Origin: Isoetes taiwanensis
Lineage: Eukaryota > Streptophyta > Lycopodiopsida > Isoetales > Isoetaceae
Direction of reading: 5' to 3'
Assembly (NCBI GenBank): GCA_021234155.1
Contig: JAJEKV010000005.1
Location: 11,739,287 to 11,803,286 of the forward strand
DNA length: 64,000 nucleotides
A program made the position numbers and the translations under genes. The notes under the pieces are model-generated. The model did not search any database. It saw only the letters and a list, made by a program, of their open reading frames with translations, and was not told where the DNA came from. Position 1 is the stretch's first letter. Each line of letters begins with the position of its first letter. Below, piece by piece: positions 13,233-27,606 of this stretch.

Positions 13233-16092
13233 ACCCTCCCCTCAAGTATCTATATATTTTCTTTCGCGGTGTGTGGGGTTTCTAATCGTGAATTCAAACT
13301 CTTGTCCGGGTGGCTATATAACGTTTACTCAGAACTTAAATGATCCCAAAATTTCTCCAACCTCGGCCCACCGTTGTTCCTTATGTGACCCTCCTGGCCC
13401 GAATGTCACCCAAGTCCGTCCGTTTCTACTTTATAGACTCCAACTCCTGGCCTCGTCAGTTTCTTTATAACAACATTGAAACGCTTTTTCTTCCACTTTT
13501 TTTTCCAACGCTTTGTTACAATGTCAAGCCTAAGCCCAAAAGAACCCGTAAGTATGTTATCTTCCTCGCCTTTATTTTGTCAAAATCCTTTACTTATTCT
13601 ATTTCCGTCAGATTCAAAATTTTAAGAATAAGATCAACAAATATGAGAAGCTTGGTGGTGAAGCTAACGAAGTTTAAAGGCTGCTTCTTTAATGTTGTAA
13701 TCTTTTTCCTTCTTTTTTCTTTTTTCCGTTAACACATGCTATTAACTTCCTTCCTCGATTCTCGGCGTGAAATGTGTTCTAGGTCCATGTGATCGCGGTT
13801 ATTTTCGACGCATTAGACATCGGGCGATCATTGGGCTATTTGGTTGTATGCTCCACTGGATAATACCGCCATCCTTCAAGTAGCTGTAAAGGTATCCTTT
13901 AGCAGCGTATGCAGAGTTGTGGCAGTATTACGCTCACGCATCCTCTATAAATCACCACAAGGATCAACACCTGGCCAAGGATAGAATCCTTTCAGGGCAC
14001 ATTAACTTCGAGGATTGGCGTGAACACGCATCCAAAATGATACAAAACCCCAGCTTGACAAACGCAAAGTTCGAGGTGGAACCGCCAATATTGTAGTCAC
14101 GGAAGCCTCGCTATTAATGTGAGGACTTCTACAGGCCGCTGTGAGGATGTGTTTGAGGATCTCGCGGAGTCCAAAATCGCGTAACCGCCACCACTACTAA
14201 ATTGCTTTTGTCGCTTTCGAGGGTTTATTGCTTACTGATGGTGCTTTTTCCCAATATGGGTTTTTCGGATAACGATGCTCTTTTTCTATGGTAGAGAAAA
14301 TAATGGTTTTCCAAACGCTTAATTCGATGTAAATTCCTTTTTATATAGTGCAATTTCTTCTCTGGGGATGCTTTAATTGCGGGTTCTTTCCTCGGTCAAG
14401 TATGACCGCTGCACTTAATAGCTTATAAATCGTATCTTAAATGTTTATCCTCACCTCAATCTAGTAGTTTTGTAATGACATATATGACATATATACGCCT
14501 CTAACATATGTCATAAGTATATGTCCCATAATGATGACAGTTTTATAAATATATGCATATTTGATATTAGAAAATGACAATGATGGGCATAAGTTGAGAA
14601 CTCAGAAATTGATGTATATATATCGTAGTAATGAAGAAAAGAACACTAAGAATGCAAAGGTACTCCATTGTTAAAGAATTCAAAGATCCTATCTAATCTT
14701 TTGCCATTCCTCGCTTTTCTTTTTCTTTTTCGCTTTAAATTTTCCCTTTCTTTTTCCCATTTTCCCTTCTTTTTATTTTTCGCTTTTCCTCTTCACTTTT
14801 TTTTCTTTCCCCTTTCTTCTTCCATTTTACCTTTTTCCTCTCTCCCCTCCCTTTTTCTCGCTTGTTCGAGTAACACCCTCCCTCGCCGCTACCCATCATT
14901 TTCTTCTTCGTGGTGTGTGGGTTCTAATCAGAATTCAAACTTTGTCCGTGGCCATAACCCGCGACGCAGAATTTAAATGATCCCAAAATCTCCTCCAACT
15001 CCGCTCACCTCGTTGTTCCTTTGATGCGGGATCTCCCGGCCTCAATGTCACCCAAGTCCTGGCCTCGGGTTTCTACTCTTTATGTGACCTAACTCCGACT
15101 GTTGTTTCTTTATAACAACATCGAAACCCGCTTTTTCTCCACTTTTTTCTAACGCTTTGTTACAATGTCGCTTCCAAGCCCAAAGAACCCGGCGCATGTT
15201 TATCTTCTTTGCCTTTATTTTGTCAAAACTCTTACTCTATTCTATTTGCCCTCAGTGGATTCAAACCTGTGAAGAACAAGATCAACAACATGAGAAGCTT
15301 GGTGGTAGTTTAACGAAGCTTCAAAGGCTTCTTTAATGTTAGAATCTTTTTTTCTTCTTTTTTCTTTTTTCCACAACATGCTATTAACTTCTCTCGATTC
15401 TCATGTGAATGTTCTAGTTCATGTGGATCGCGGGTTATTTTCGACGATTAGACATCAAGATCATTGGGCTATTTGGTTGTACGCCTAATTGATAATACTG
15501 GCCATCCTTCAAGAGCTTAAAAGGTATCCTTGAAGTATGTATGTAGAGTTAAAGGGGTATTACGCTGACGCATCCCTCGTAAATCACTGGACAACACGGG
15601 CCAAGGATAGAATCCTTTTGTGGACACATTAACTTTGAGGATCAGCGAGAACACGATCCAAATGATACAAAACCCCAGCCGACAAACGAAAGTTCGAGTG
15701 GAACTCGCCAATACGGGGCCGCCGGGAAGCCCGCTATTAATAGGAGGGACTTCTACAGTCGGGCTGTGAGATGTGTTTCCGAGGATCCGCTGGGAGAGTC
15801 CAAAATCGCGTGAATCGCCACCACTACTAAATTGCTTTGTCAAGCTTTGGCGTTTATTGCTTACTTCCGATTTGTGGTTTTTCCCAATATGGGTTTTTCA
15901 TGAATGTAGATGCTTCTTTTTCTACGGGTAGAAAATACGGGTTTTTCCAAATGCTTAATTCCATGTTCCTTTTATATAGTAAATTTCTTTCTCCTTCGAT
16001 GCTTAATTCCGGCCAGGTCCTTTTCCTGGGCATGACCGCTGCATTCTAATACTTTTATAAATCAGATCTTAAATGTTTATCCTCACTTGAAT

Positions 16093-17358
16093 CTAGTGTA
16101 GTTTTGTAATGACATATAAGATATATATACGCCTCACATATGTCATAAGTTATATGTCCCATAATGATGATGTTTATAACATATGCATATTTGATATTAG
16201 AAAATGACAATGATGGGCATAAGTTGAGAACCTCAGAATTGATACATATATCGCCATAATCCGCTTACTTCAGAATCCTAAATGATCCCAAAATTCCTCC
16301 AACTCCTGGGCCCACCAAGTTGTTCTTTTATTTGACCCTCCTGGCTCAATGCGGGACCTAAGTCCTGGCCTAGTTTTCTACTTTATGTGACCAACTCCGT
16401 CTGGTTGCTTTATAAACAACATTGGAAACCCAAATTTTTCTCCACTTTTTCCAACGCCTTGTGCCATAAATGTCGCTCCAAGCCCAAAGAACCTGTAAGA
16501 TGCTTATATTTTCGCCTTTATTTCATTAAAACTCTTACTCTATTCTATTTGCCCCGCGGATTCACCTGAAGAATAAGATCAACAACATGAGAAGTTTGCG
16601 GTGAAGCTAACGTAGTTTCAAAGGCTTTTAATGTTAGAATCTTTTTCTTCTCCTTTTTCCTCGCTTTTTTCTCGGTTAACATGCTATTAACTTCCTTCCG
16701 ATTCTAATGTGAACAAACCCGTGTCCAGGATCGTAGCGGTTTTCGACGATAGACATCAAGATCAGTCATATTTGGCGTACGTGCTCCTAATTGATAATAC
16801 CTCTCGGCTATCCTTCAAGTAGCGAAAATCTTGAAGTAGCGTATGTAGAGCGTGGGTGGTTGCCGACAACCTCTATAAATCACCGCGACAACACGGCCTG
16901 CTGATAGAATCCTTCAGGCACATTAACTTTGAGGATTGGGCAGAACACGCATCCAAATGATACAAAACCCCAGCTTGACAAATCTAAAGTTCGAGGTGAA
17001 CCGCCAATATTGGGCCGCTGGAAGCCCTTATTAATAGGAGGGACTTCTACAAGTCGGGCAAGAGATGTGCTCGGGAGGATCTCGCGAGTCCAAATCAAGT
17101 GTAACCGCTATCACCGCTTAAATTGCTTTGTCAAGCTTTCAGGGTTTATTGCTTACTGATTTAGGTGGGTTTCATGATGTCCTGCTCTTTTTCGCGAGAA
17201 GATTTGGGTTTCTTCCAAAATGCTTAATTCCGGATGTGGGTTCCTTTTATATAGTAAATTTCTTCTCCGATGCTTAATTCGTGGTTCTTCTTTGGTCGGG
17301 CATGACCGCCGCATCAATAGTTTATAACCGCATCTTAAATGCGTTTATCCTCACCAAT
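16093..17358 (+). repeat. Short-type satellite monomer 1 (plus arm, unit 5)
   Basis: 1266 bases long. At about 16250 the sequence jumps from TTGATACATATATCG straight to CCATAATC, omitting about 370 bases that include the polypyrimidine block. It has a second deletion of about 17 bases at 17160-17175 (ATTTAGGTGGGTTTC, where full units have ATTTAGGGTTTTTTCCC before the AATATGGG motif). It carries the GATGT...AGAGAAGATTTGG variant class rather than GATAATGTATG...AGAGAAAATATGG. Confidence 0.85.
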
Positions 17359-20300
17359 CTAGTAGTTTTGTAATGACATATATAGATATATATATTTCTA
17401 CATAAGGCTAAATATAGTGTCCCATAATGACAAATACGATATACATATGCATATTTGATATTAGAAATGACAATGATGGGTAAGTTGGAATTACGCAAAT
17501 TGATACATATATCGTAGTACTAAAGAAAAGAACACTAAGAATGCAAAGGTACTCCATTGTTAAAGAATTCAAAGATCCTATCTAATCTTGCCATTCCTTT
17601 TCTCTTTTCTTTTTTTGCCTTTAAATTTCCCCCCCTTCTCTTTTTTCATTTTCCCTTCTTTTATTTTTCTGTTTTTCCCTTCACTTTTTCTCTCTTTCCC
17701 TTCCTTCTTCCATTTTACCTTTTTCCTCTCTCTTCCCTCCCTTTTCTCATTAAGCCATTTCCGAGTAACACCCTCCCCCGCCTTGCTACCCATCATTTTC
17801 TTTCTTCTTTGTGTGTGGGGGGTTCTAATCAGAATTAAACTTCTTGTCTCAAAATAGCACGCTACTTCGTAGAATTTAAATGATCCCAAAATTCTCTTCC
17901 TTAACCCGGCCTCAAACATTGTTCCTTTATGTACCCTCCGGGGCCCTCGAATGTGACCCAAGTCCTGGGCTCCTCGTTTCTACTTTATGTGACCCAACTC
18001 CTGGCTCAAGAAAGCTTCTTTATAACAACATTGAAACCAGCTTTTTCTCCACTTTTTTTCCAACGCCATATAATGTCAAGCCCAAGGCCAAAGAACCCGT
18101 AAGGTATGTGTTATTTTTCTTGCCTTTATTTCGCCGTAAACTTCACTATCTATTTGCCCCTGGTGGATTCAAATGCAAGAACAAGATCAACAACATTTAG
18201 AAGCTTGGTGGTGAAGCTAACGTAGTTTCCAAAGGCTTTTTTAATGTTAGAATCTTTTTTTCCTTCTTTTTCAGCATGCTAAGCGACCCCTCTCATTCCG
18301 GAGTGTGAATGTTCTAGGTCCATGTGATCAGGAAGGATGCTTATTAGACATCGTAAGATCATTGGGCTATTTGGTTGTATGCTCCAATTGATAATACCGC
18401 TATCCTCTATCCTTGAAGTAGCGTAAGGGTAGAGTTAAAAGGGGGTATTACGCCTAATGACCCCTATAAATCACCACAAGGACAACACCGCCCGCGATGT
18501 AACTTTTGTAGTAATATTAACTGGAGGATTGGCGTGAACACGATCCAAATGCATACAAAACCCTGCTGACAACGAAAGTTCGGTGCGCGGAATCGCCATT
18601 ACTGGCCGGAAGCCCGCTATTGGGAGGACTTGCCAGCCGGGCAGAGGATGTGCTTTCAGGATCTCATGGGGAGGTCCAAATCGCGTGAATCGCCACCACT
18701 ACTAAATTGCTTTGGTTGCTGAGGGTTTATTGCTTACTTCTCATTTAGGTTTTTTCCCAATATGTGTTTCGGAGCAATGTATGTTCTTTTTTTCTATGGT
18801 AGAGAAAAATATGGGTTTTTCCAAATGCTTAATTCTCATGTGGGTCTTTTTATATAGTAAATTTCTTCTCTCGATGCTTAATTTCGCCGTGGGTTCTTTT
18901 TCAATGGCATGACCGCGACTTAATAGTTTATAAATCGATCTTAAATGTTTATCCTCACCTCAATCTAGTAGTTTTGTAATGACATATATGACATATATAC
19001 GCCTCACATATGTCATAAGTATATGTCCTATAATGATGATACTATAACATATGCATATTCGAGTATTAGAAATGACAATGATGGGCATGTTGAGAACCCG
19101 TGAAATTGATACATATATCGTAGTAATGAAGAAAAAGAACACTGCCAAGAATGCAAAGGTACTCCATTGTTAAAGAATTCAAGATCCTATCTAATCTTTG
19201 TCATTCCTCGCTTTCTTCCTTTTTCTTTTTTGCCTTTAAATTTTCCCCCCTTTCTCTTTTTCCCATTTTCCCTTCTCTTTTTATTTTTCGCTTTTTCCCT
19301 TCACTTTTTCTCTCTTTCCCTTCTTTCTTCCATTTTTACCTTTTCCTCTCTCTCCCTCCCCTTTTTCCTCGCTTGTTCTGAGTAACACCCTCCCTCACAC
19401 CCATCATTTTCTTTCTTCGTATGTGGGGGTTCTAATCGTGACCAAACTTTGGTCTGCGGCCATAATCCGCCATTTGCAGAACTTTAAATGATCCCAAAAG
19501 TCTCCAACTCCGGCCTGGCCTCGGGTTGTTCCTTTATGTGATCTTCCCGGCCTAATGTCACCTAAAGTTCCCACCGCTTTCACTTTATGTGACCCAACTC
19601 CATCTCTTTATAAATAACATTGGAAACCCGCTTTTTCTCCACTTTTTTCCAACGCGCTTGTTACAATGTCAAGTCTAAGCCCAAAGAACCCGTAAGATAC
19701 AAGTATCTTCCCTTGCCTTATTTTGTCAAAACTCTTACTCTATTCTATTTGCTTTTAGGATTCACCTGTGAAGAACAAGATCAACAACATGAGAAGTCAG
19801 TGGTGAAGCTAACGTGCTTCAGCTGCTTCTTTAATGTTAGAATCTTTTTTTCTTTCTTTTTCTTTTTTCTCACAACATGCTATTAACTTCCTCCGATTCT
19901 CATGTGAACAGCCCTAGGTCCATGTGATCGCGGGTTATTTTCTTTACGCGATTAGACATCGAAGATCATTGGGCTATTTGCTGTATGCTCCACCGGATAG
20001 CCACTTCCGCTATCCTTCGGCAGCTTAAAGGTATCCTTGAAGCAGCGTAAGGTAGAGTTAAAAGGTATTACGCTGACGCATCCTCTTATAAATCACCGCG
20101 ATCAACACGGCCAAGGATAGAACTTTGTGGACACATTAACTTGGAGGATCATGGTGAACACGCATCCAAATGATACAAAACCCCGCCACAACGAAAAGTT
20201 CTATGTGGAATCGCCAATATTGGGTCATGAAGCCCGTTATTACAGGGAGGGACTTCTGTTGTGCCGGGCTAGAGATGTGTTTGAGGATCTCATGAGAGTC

Positions 20301-20583
20301 CAAAACCGGGCAAGTAATCGCCATCACTACTAAATTGCTTTATTGCTGAGGGTTTATTGCTTACTGATTTAGAGTTTTTCCAATATGGGTTTTCGATAAT
20401 GTATGTTCTTTTCTATGGTGTAGAAATATGGGTTTTTCCCAAATGCTTAATTCTATGTGGGTCTTTTATATAGTAAATTTCTCTCCGATGCTTAATTCTC
20501 ACAGGTCCTTTCTCTCAAGCATGACCGCCAGACTTAATACTACTTTATAACCGATCTTAAATGTTTAATATCCTCACTTGAAT

Positions 20584-21861
20584 CTAGTAGTTTTGTAATG
20601 ACATATATGACATATACACGCCTCACATATGTCATAAGTTATATGTCCTATAATGATGACATCTATAATATATGCATATTTTATATTAGGAATACAATGA
20701 TGGGTATAAGTTGAGAACTCAGAATTGATATATATATCGCCATAATCTAAGTATTTCCGTAATCCTAAATGATCCCAAATTCTCCAACTCCTACCCAGCC
20801 TGTTGTTCCTTTATTTGACCCTCCTGGCCTCAATGTGACTCCAAGTCCTGGCCTAGTTTCTACTTTATGACCCAACTCCGGCCTCGTTGTTTTTATAAAT
20901 AAATATTGAAACCCAGCCTTTTTCTCCACTTTTTTTTCCAACGCTGTTATAACAAGCCGCTTCTCCGTGCCTCAAAGAACCTGTATATGTTATTTTCTCT
21001 TGCCTTTATTTTGTCAAAACTCTTACTCTATTCTATTTGCTCCCTGCGGATTCAAATGTAAGAACAAGATCAACAAATATGAGAGGCTTGGTGGGCAAGC
21101 TTAACGTAAGCTTCAAAGGCTTCTTTTAATGTTAGAATCTTTTTTTCTTCTCCTTTTTCTCGCTTTTTTTCTCATAACATGCTATTAACTTCCTCTCGAT
21201 TCTAATGTGAACAACCCTGTGTCCATGTGATCGTGGCTATTTTCACGCGATTAGACATCAAGATCATTGGGCCATTTGGTTGTATGCTCCATTCGATAAT
21301 ACTACCATATCCTCAGCAAATAAAGGTATCCTTGAAGTAAAGCGTAAGGTAGAGCGTGCGGGGTATTACGCTGATTTCGCCCTCTATAAATCACCGCTAT
21401 CAACACCTACCAAGGATAGAATCCAGGGCATTATTAACTTTGAGGATTGGCGAGAACACGCATCCAAATGATACAAAACCCCAGCTGACAAATCTAAAGT
21501 TCGAGGTGAACCGCCAATATTGGGTCATGGAAGCCCGCTATTAATAGGGAGGGACTTCTACAAGTCAAGCAAGAGATGTGTTTGAGGATTCGCGGGAGAG
21601 TCTAAAATCGCGTAACTGCCATCACCGCTAAATTGCTTTGCCGCTTTCGAGGTTTATTGCTTCTCATTTAGGTGGGTTTTCGATGATGTCTCGTTTTTCA
21701 GTGGTAGAGAAGATTTGCCTTTTTCCAAATGCACTCATGTGGGTTCCTTTTTATATAGTAAATTTCTTCTCCGATGCTTAATTCGCCAGGATTCTTTATT
21801 TGGCATGACTCATGTGATTTAATAGTTTATAACTGATCTTTAAATGTTTATCCTCACTAAT
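20584..21861 (+). repeat. Short-type satellite monomer 2 (plus arm, unit 8)
   Basis: 1278 bases long. It has the same ATATCG|CCATAATC junction (about 20740) and the same second deletion (ATTTAGGTGGGTTTT at about 21666-21680) as the short monomer at 16093-17358, so the two descend from one deleted ancestor. It lies about 4.5 kb downstream of the first short monomer, with two long monomers between, as expected for amplification of a three-unit block. Confidence 0.85.
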
Positions 21862-24539
21862 CTAGTAGTTTTGTAATGACATATATGACATATATACGCC
21901 TCTACATATGTCATAAATATATGTCCCATAATGATAAATTTACGTATATAAATATATGGTTATTTGATATTAGAAATGACAATGATGGGTATAAGTTGAG
22001 AACATGTAAATTGATACATATATCGTAGTAATGAAGAAAAGAACACTAAGAATGCAAAGGTAATTCCATTGTTAAAGAGTTCAAAGATCCTATCTAATCT
22101 TTGCCATTCCTCGCTTTTCCTTTTTGCCTTTAAATTTTCCCTTTTTCTTTTTTTTTCATTTTCCTTCTTTTTATTTTTCGTTTTTCCCTTCTACTCTTTT
22201 TTTTTTCTTTCCCTTTCCTTCTTCCATTTTTACCTTTTTCCTCTCTCTTCCCTCCCCTTTCCTCACATCTGAGTAACACCCTCCCTCACAAGCAATTCAT
22301 CATTTCTTCTTCAGGTGTGTGTGGGGGTTCTAATCAGAATTAAACTTCTTTGTCCTGGGTGGCCATAACGGGCGCATTTCAGAATTTGGGGAATGATCCC
22401 AAAATTCCTCCAACTCCTGGGCCCAAATCTCGTTCCTTTTATGTGACCTCTCCAAATCAATGTGACCTAAGTCCTGGCCCTCGCCGTTTCTACTTTATGT
22501 GACCCAACTCCGGCCCTGTTGTTTCTTTATAACAACATTAAACCCGCTTTTTTCTCCACTTTTTTCCAACGCTTTGTTACAATGTCAAGCTTCCAAGCCC
22601 AAAGAACCCGTAAATAATATGTTATTTTCCTTGCCTTTATTTTGTCAAAACTCTACTCTATTCTATTTGCCCCGTGATTCGTACCTTTAAGAACAAGATC
22701 AACAAATATGAGAAGCTTGGTGGTGAAGCTAACGTAAGCTTCAAAGGCTTCTTTTAATGTTAAATCTTTTTTTTCTTCTCTTTTTCTCTTTTTTCTCAAG
22801 TAACATGCTATTAACTTCTCTCGATTCTCGATGTGAATGTGCTCTAGGTCCATGTGATCGCGGGTTATTTTCGACGATAGACATCAAGATCATTGGGCTA
22901 TTTGGTTGTATGCTCCAATTGATAATAATTCTCCGGCTATCCACAAGTAGTTTAAAGGTATCCTTTGAAGCAGCGTAAGGTAGAGTTAAAGGGGGTATTA
23001 TCATCCTCTATAAAATCACGCGATCAACACTAGCCAAGGATAACTTTTGTGGACACATTAACTTTGAGGATCATGAGAACACGCATCCAAATGATACAAA
23101 ACCCTGGCTGACAACGAAAGTTCGGTGGAATCGCCAATATTGGGTCATGGAAGCCTTCGCTATTAATAGGGAGGGACTTCTACAGCCGGGCAGATGTGTT
23201 TGAGGATTCATGAGTCCAAATCAAAAGAACTCGCTTACCACTACTAAATTGCTTTAGTTGCTTTCGAGGGTTTATTGCTTACTTCGATTTAGGGTTTTTT
23301 CCTAATATGGGTTTTTCTGATGATGTCTGCTTCTTTTTCTATGGTAGAGAAGACGGGTTTTTCCCAAATGCTTAATTCTCGCATGGGTTCCTTTTATATA
23401 GTAAATTTCTTCTCTCGATGCTTAATTCGCTAGGGTTCTTTTCTCGAAAGCATGACCGCCAGACTTAATAGTTTATAACCGATCTTAAATGTTTATCCTC
23501 ACCGAATCTAGTAGTTTTGTAATGACATATGATATATATACGCCTCACATATGTCAAGTAAGTATATGTCCCATAATGACAATGACGTATATAACATATG
23601 CATATTTGATAATAGAAATGACAATGATGGCACAGTTGAGAACCTCAGAAATCTATATATACAATAAAGGGCGCTTTATGATAGTCCTGCGGCGCAATCT
23701 TGGCGCTGAATTTTTAAGTGATTTTATCCTTCGATTTACCGCTTTTCCACAACCAAGAGGTCGTTGCTCATTTTCCTTGTTTCTCCTTTTTGTTTGCGTA
23801 CCAGAGGGTTAGTTTTCTTCTTTTCATTGAAGATTTCGCCATTGCTGCTTTTAGGCTGTCAAGCAATCGCATGTGATGGTCTTCCACCATCTCTTTGTAA
23901 AAACAGATCGCGTATCATGAGCGCTTAGATCCTTTCTCTCCCCCTCATGCTCATGCTCTTATTTTATGGTTAAGATCTTCGGGGAACTTACTTCTTCGTG
24001 AAATAACTTGGCATCTTTTGGGCCGGTCGCATGCAAAAAACAAGGTATGATACCTTTCATTTAGGGCTAGATTTTTTACCTGAAATAGCTTATTCTTGGT
24101 AACATCATGGGCGCTATTGTGTGGCTATGTAGGCATCCGTGTCGGGCTAAGGATGGGTTGGGATGGACTCATCTTGAGCGTAAGTCGTTATTGCTTAAAC
24201 CGCACAAACTTAAGATGATCACAGGTAACTTTTTCTTTGATAGTTACGCCCATTTTTTTTATAGAGTTGGAATCAGATCATTTCATGTCATGCTACATCC
24301 GAAATCCTCCGCTTTGGAGTGCTATCATCTTGAGATCGTATTTTTGCAACAAAAATATTATGATTTCGACTTTTTTCAACTATTTTGTGCATCAATATAA
24401 AATGTGACAGATTATATGGCACTTTCTAAAGCTAGAAGTTGTTTTGTATAGTTCCGAGGATCGAAGGAAGAGCAAAATTTTACGAATTATTGATGTCACG
24501 CCCAAAAATTTTCAGCTTGCTTTATTCTTCCCGAGGTGC

Positions 24540-24866
24540 CTATTATATCGATTTTCCAAATAAAACTCTCGATTTGTAGTACCGAGCTCTTAGAAAGTCA
24601 TTCACTAGGCTTTATATTTTCAACGAGCTAGGTTCTCTCATTTGTCTTCTTTTTATTCTTTTTATGTTGTAGATACCAGACATGCACTTTTTCTAGAACC
24701 AACTATTATATCAGATTTTCCAAATAAAACTCTCTCGATTTGTAGCACCGAGCCTTAGAAAGTCATTACTAGGCTTTTTATATTTTCAACGAGCTAGGTT
24801 CTCTCATTTGTCTTTTTTATTCTTTTTATGTTGTAGATACCAGACATGCACTTTTCTAGAACCAAC
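24540..24866 (+). repeat. Tandem duplication inside the Helitron (2 x about 164 bp)
   Basis: Two adjacent copies (about 24540-24702 and 24703-24866). Each runs from CTATTATATC...TTTTCCAAATAAAACTCT through CACCGAG or TACCGAG to CATGCACTTTTCTAGAACCAA. The copies differ by a few indels only, so the duplication is younger than the divergence between satellite monomers. Confidence 0.85.
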
Positions 24867-27606
24867 GATGATGGTGGAGAAATTCCATTCGCTGAAACTT
24901 ACATTTAAAGCTTTAAGTCTTAGGCACGCCTTTGCATTTTGTTTTTTAAAGATTTTGCTAGGGCTAGCTACATCAGCACGGTAAACAAAGCTACCATATC
25001 TCTTCAAGGCTTCATCTACAATGCATCTTAATTTATATCTTCACATCTCGTGTCAAGCCATTTAGTATCTTCTTGCAAATATATTATGGAATATTTATTA
25101 GATCTCCCACTATCTGATGTTAGCCCCGCATGCTTGATAATACTTTGTTCTATTTACAAATACGCAGTGTGGTATGCTATTAGGAATCAACTTTCTTGCT
25201 ACAACATCTTATTACCGATAAAATGGCGGATTATGCGACATGTTGGCTTAGCATTTCGCTTCATCAACACATAGTGTCTTGCTCAAGATTTTGATGATCT
25301 AAAGTTAAGAAGAAACCTAAGAGGAGAATTATACAATGCGATATGTCGAGATTTGATTTTTGCATGGCCTGCACAGCTACAGCTTCTTGCATGGAGACAC
25401 TTTTTCGAATTTGGAACCTTCAAGTTTTCTTTCTAAGTCATGGAGATGGTGGCTGCATTTTGAGGTATTTCAAGTTCGCCTCATCTTTGCATTCCAATTT
25501 CTTTTGTTTACTTTCTTGCTTTTTCTATTCTCGCTTTTGTTTTCATCAGATAAGTTAGTTTAGGGTAGGTCGGGTAACTTTACATTTGTTGTCGCCTTGC
25601 CAAGAAAGATGATCATAATCCATTCGTAGCCTTCTAATATGAAAGAACTACTATGGAAAAAACTTCCATATAGAAAAAGTGACGCTATTAAATGATTGTT
25701 TTCAACTCTACCAAAAAAGCAAAACTTACTTAAGATTTTCGCAATCTTTTTATCCGTAGTATGCTCTATTTTTGAATTTCTTGGTCGCATGGCTAAAATT
25801 TTGAGTAAATCTTTGTGATGCAACAATGGTGTAAATCTTCCCTCGTTAAATTTGTACCTGCTATCCGATAAAATGTGATGGGGTGCGTGAAAATGAAATG
25901 ATGCATTGAATATGTGCAATGAGCACTATAAACCCGGGTCAGCCTTTCCATGTTAGAGGCTATCATGCCGGTATGGAGACATGGAATAGAAAGGATAATA
26001 TTTCTAACAATTTTTGACCATGAATGACTCGCGGCGCACAAGATAATGATGGTGCAACAAATTCAGCCGTAAAATCTATCTTCGTGTCCATAGTCGAAGA
26101 TACATATCGATATGGGGAGCGGTGAACGCCCTTTTATGAGCAGAGGGTGGTGACGGGTTATGCAATCATGCCAAAATGTGCAAAGGGTGGGCCGATGGCA
26201 CTTGCCTTCCAATTCTTTGCGCTTTTCCGTAAATTTGAATGACCGCTTGGTAGCAGAAGGGCTTCCAAAGAATTTGATTGCGTAACCAACAATGCATAAA
26301 AAGCAATCCATTTAATTGCATAGTTTGACAAAAGTGTTCCTTCATGGCATTCAGATGTTTTGCTATATGGATGGGAGGGGAATTTGATAATTGATGTGCT
26401 TATAACATAAAAATTCAAGAAACTGTATAACTCCTGGAGAATATAACCGCTGTGTTTCGTGGCATAGTTATAGATGATAATGAGATCAATGGCACATGGA
26501 CTAAAAGGCCTTTGACGTTGCCTTGCAATATAATTCCCAATGGCGAGGGCAATTTATGTTGAGAGAAGCACAAATTGGAAAGGACAAGATAATGTAATGA
26601 ATTCGATGCCATCTCAATCAGTGCAAAAGTATTGTTCTTAAGATATGAACGCCAAGTACAAGGTAATGGCCAGATAAGCATGGGCACTTTTTGTCAAGGT
26701 AAGCTAATAAGGAATTTTGACCTCGCCATTTCTATTCATCTTGAAGCACGCCTTTTAACTTTTTATCACATATAGGTTTTTTATTTCCCAAACATGGTAA
26801 CATTGAAGCTTCCATCCCGTGAGGTACAAGGCACATATACCAACAAATAGACCAGATATATTTTATTCAATATACCAACAAATAGACCGTAAAGTTTATT
26901 CAAAGGCATCCTCGTGGATGATAGAGGAATTGAGGGATTAGTGACATAGGGGATGTAGGCCTATACAGGCTCTTGTGTGTCTATCCTAGGCAAATAAGAT
27001 AGTGTTAATAAAAATCCATATGAAGACAAAATGTACACATAAGGAGTTATGTATGTAATATTTAGTAATGCAGCCATCACAAGTTCTTATGGTGTAAAGT
27101 CATGGTATCAATGCACACTTCAAGACTATAGGTGCCGCCAAAGCGGAGCAAAGTCAATTGGCATTCTTTAGACTATTTAGTATGTGAACATTAAGGGTGT
27201 TGTGAGGGGAGAGGTTAAAAGTTCATAATAATGCTTCTATGTCAAGAAAGGGATCAACTCAAGGTCTATACTTCAAACGAAGCTAAAAGATTTGTGCAAG
27301 GCCTTTGTACTTGCATTGAATAGCATGGGGCGGGTTTTTAATCCGGCAAGAATGTGATCGCCAAGGCTTTTGTATTGGGTCCCATAGGCCGATTGGTCTC
27401 CGTGGACGATAAAAACAATTCTATTCTATTCTATTGTCAATGGTAAATCTAGCTTTTTTTGCTTGTTAAACGCGTAATTGCCTTTGTGCATTAGAACATT
27501 GTAGAAAAGCATTGAATATTGCACTTATACTATTTTTTGCTTTTAAGTATGCAATGTAAATCCACCAATAGTCTTTATTAGTTTGTAAACTTATGCATGA
27601 CGAATA

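Larger units (their letters stand above)
9943..23651 (+). repeat. Satellite array, plus-oriented arm, part 1
   Basis: Head-to-tail monomers. The register mark CTAGTAGTTTTGTAATG (or its diverged form) lies at about 10013, 11388, 12821, 14461, 16093, 17359, 18965, 20584, 21862 and 23508. Unit lengths are therefore 1375, 1433, 1640, 1632, 1266, 1606, 1619, 1278 and 1646 bases. Each full unit holds, in order: an AT-rich part with GACATATATGACATATATACG, a leader with ATCGTAGTAATGAAGAAAAG, a polypyrimidine block of about 200 bases, a part with three short TGACCC-type repeats, a TATAAATCACC segment, and a part with the AAATGCTTAATTC motif. Units 1 and 2 next to the inversion point are the most diverged. 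I see no coding region: the recurring small frames change with every indel and consist mostly of the phenylalanine-rich translation of the pyrimidine block. Confidence 0.9.
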
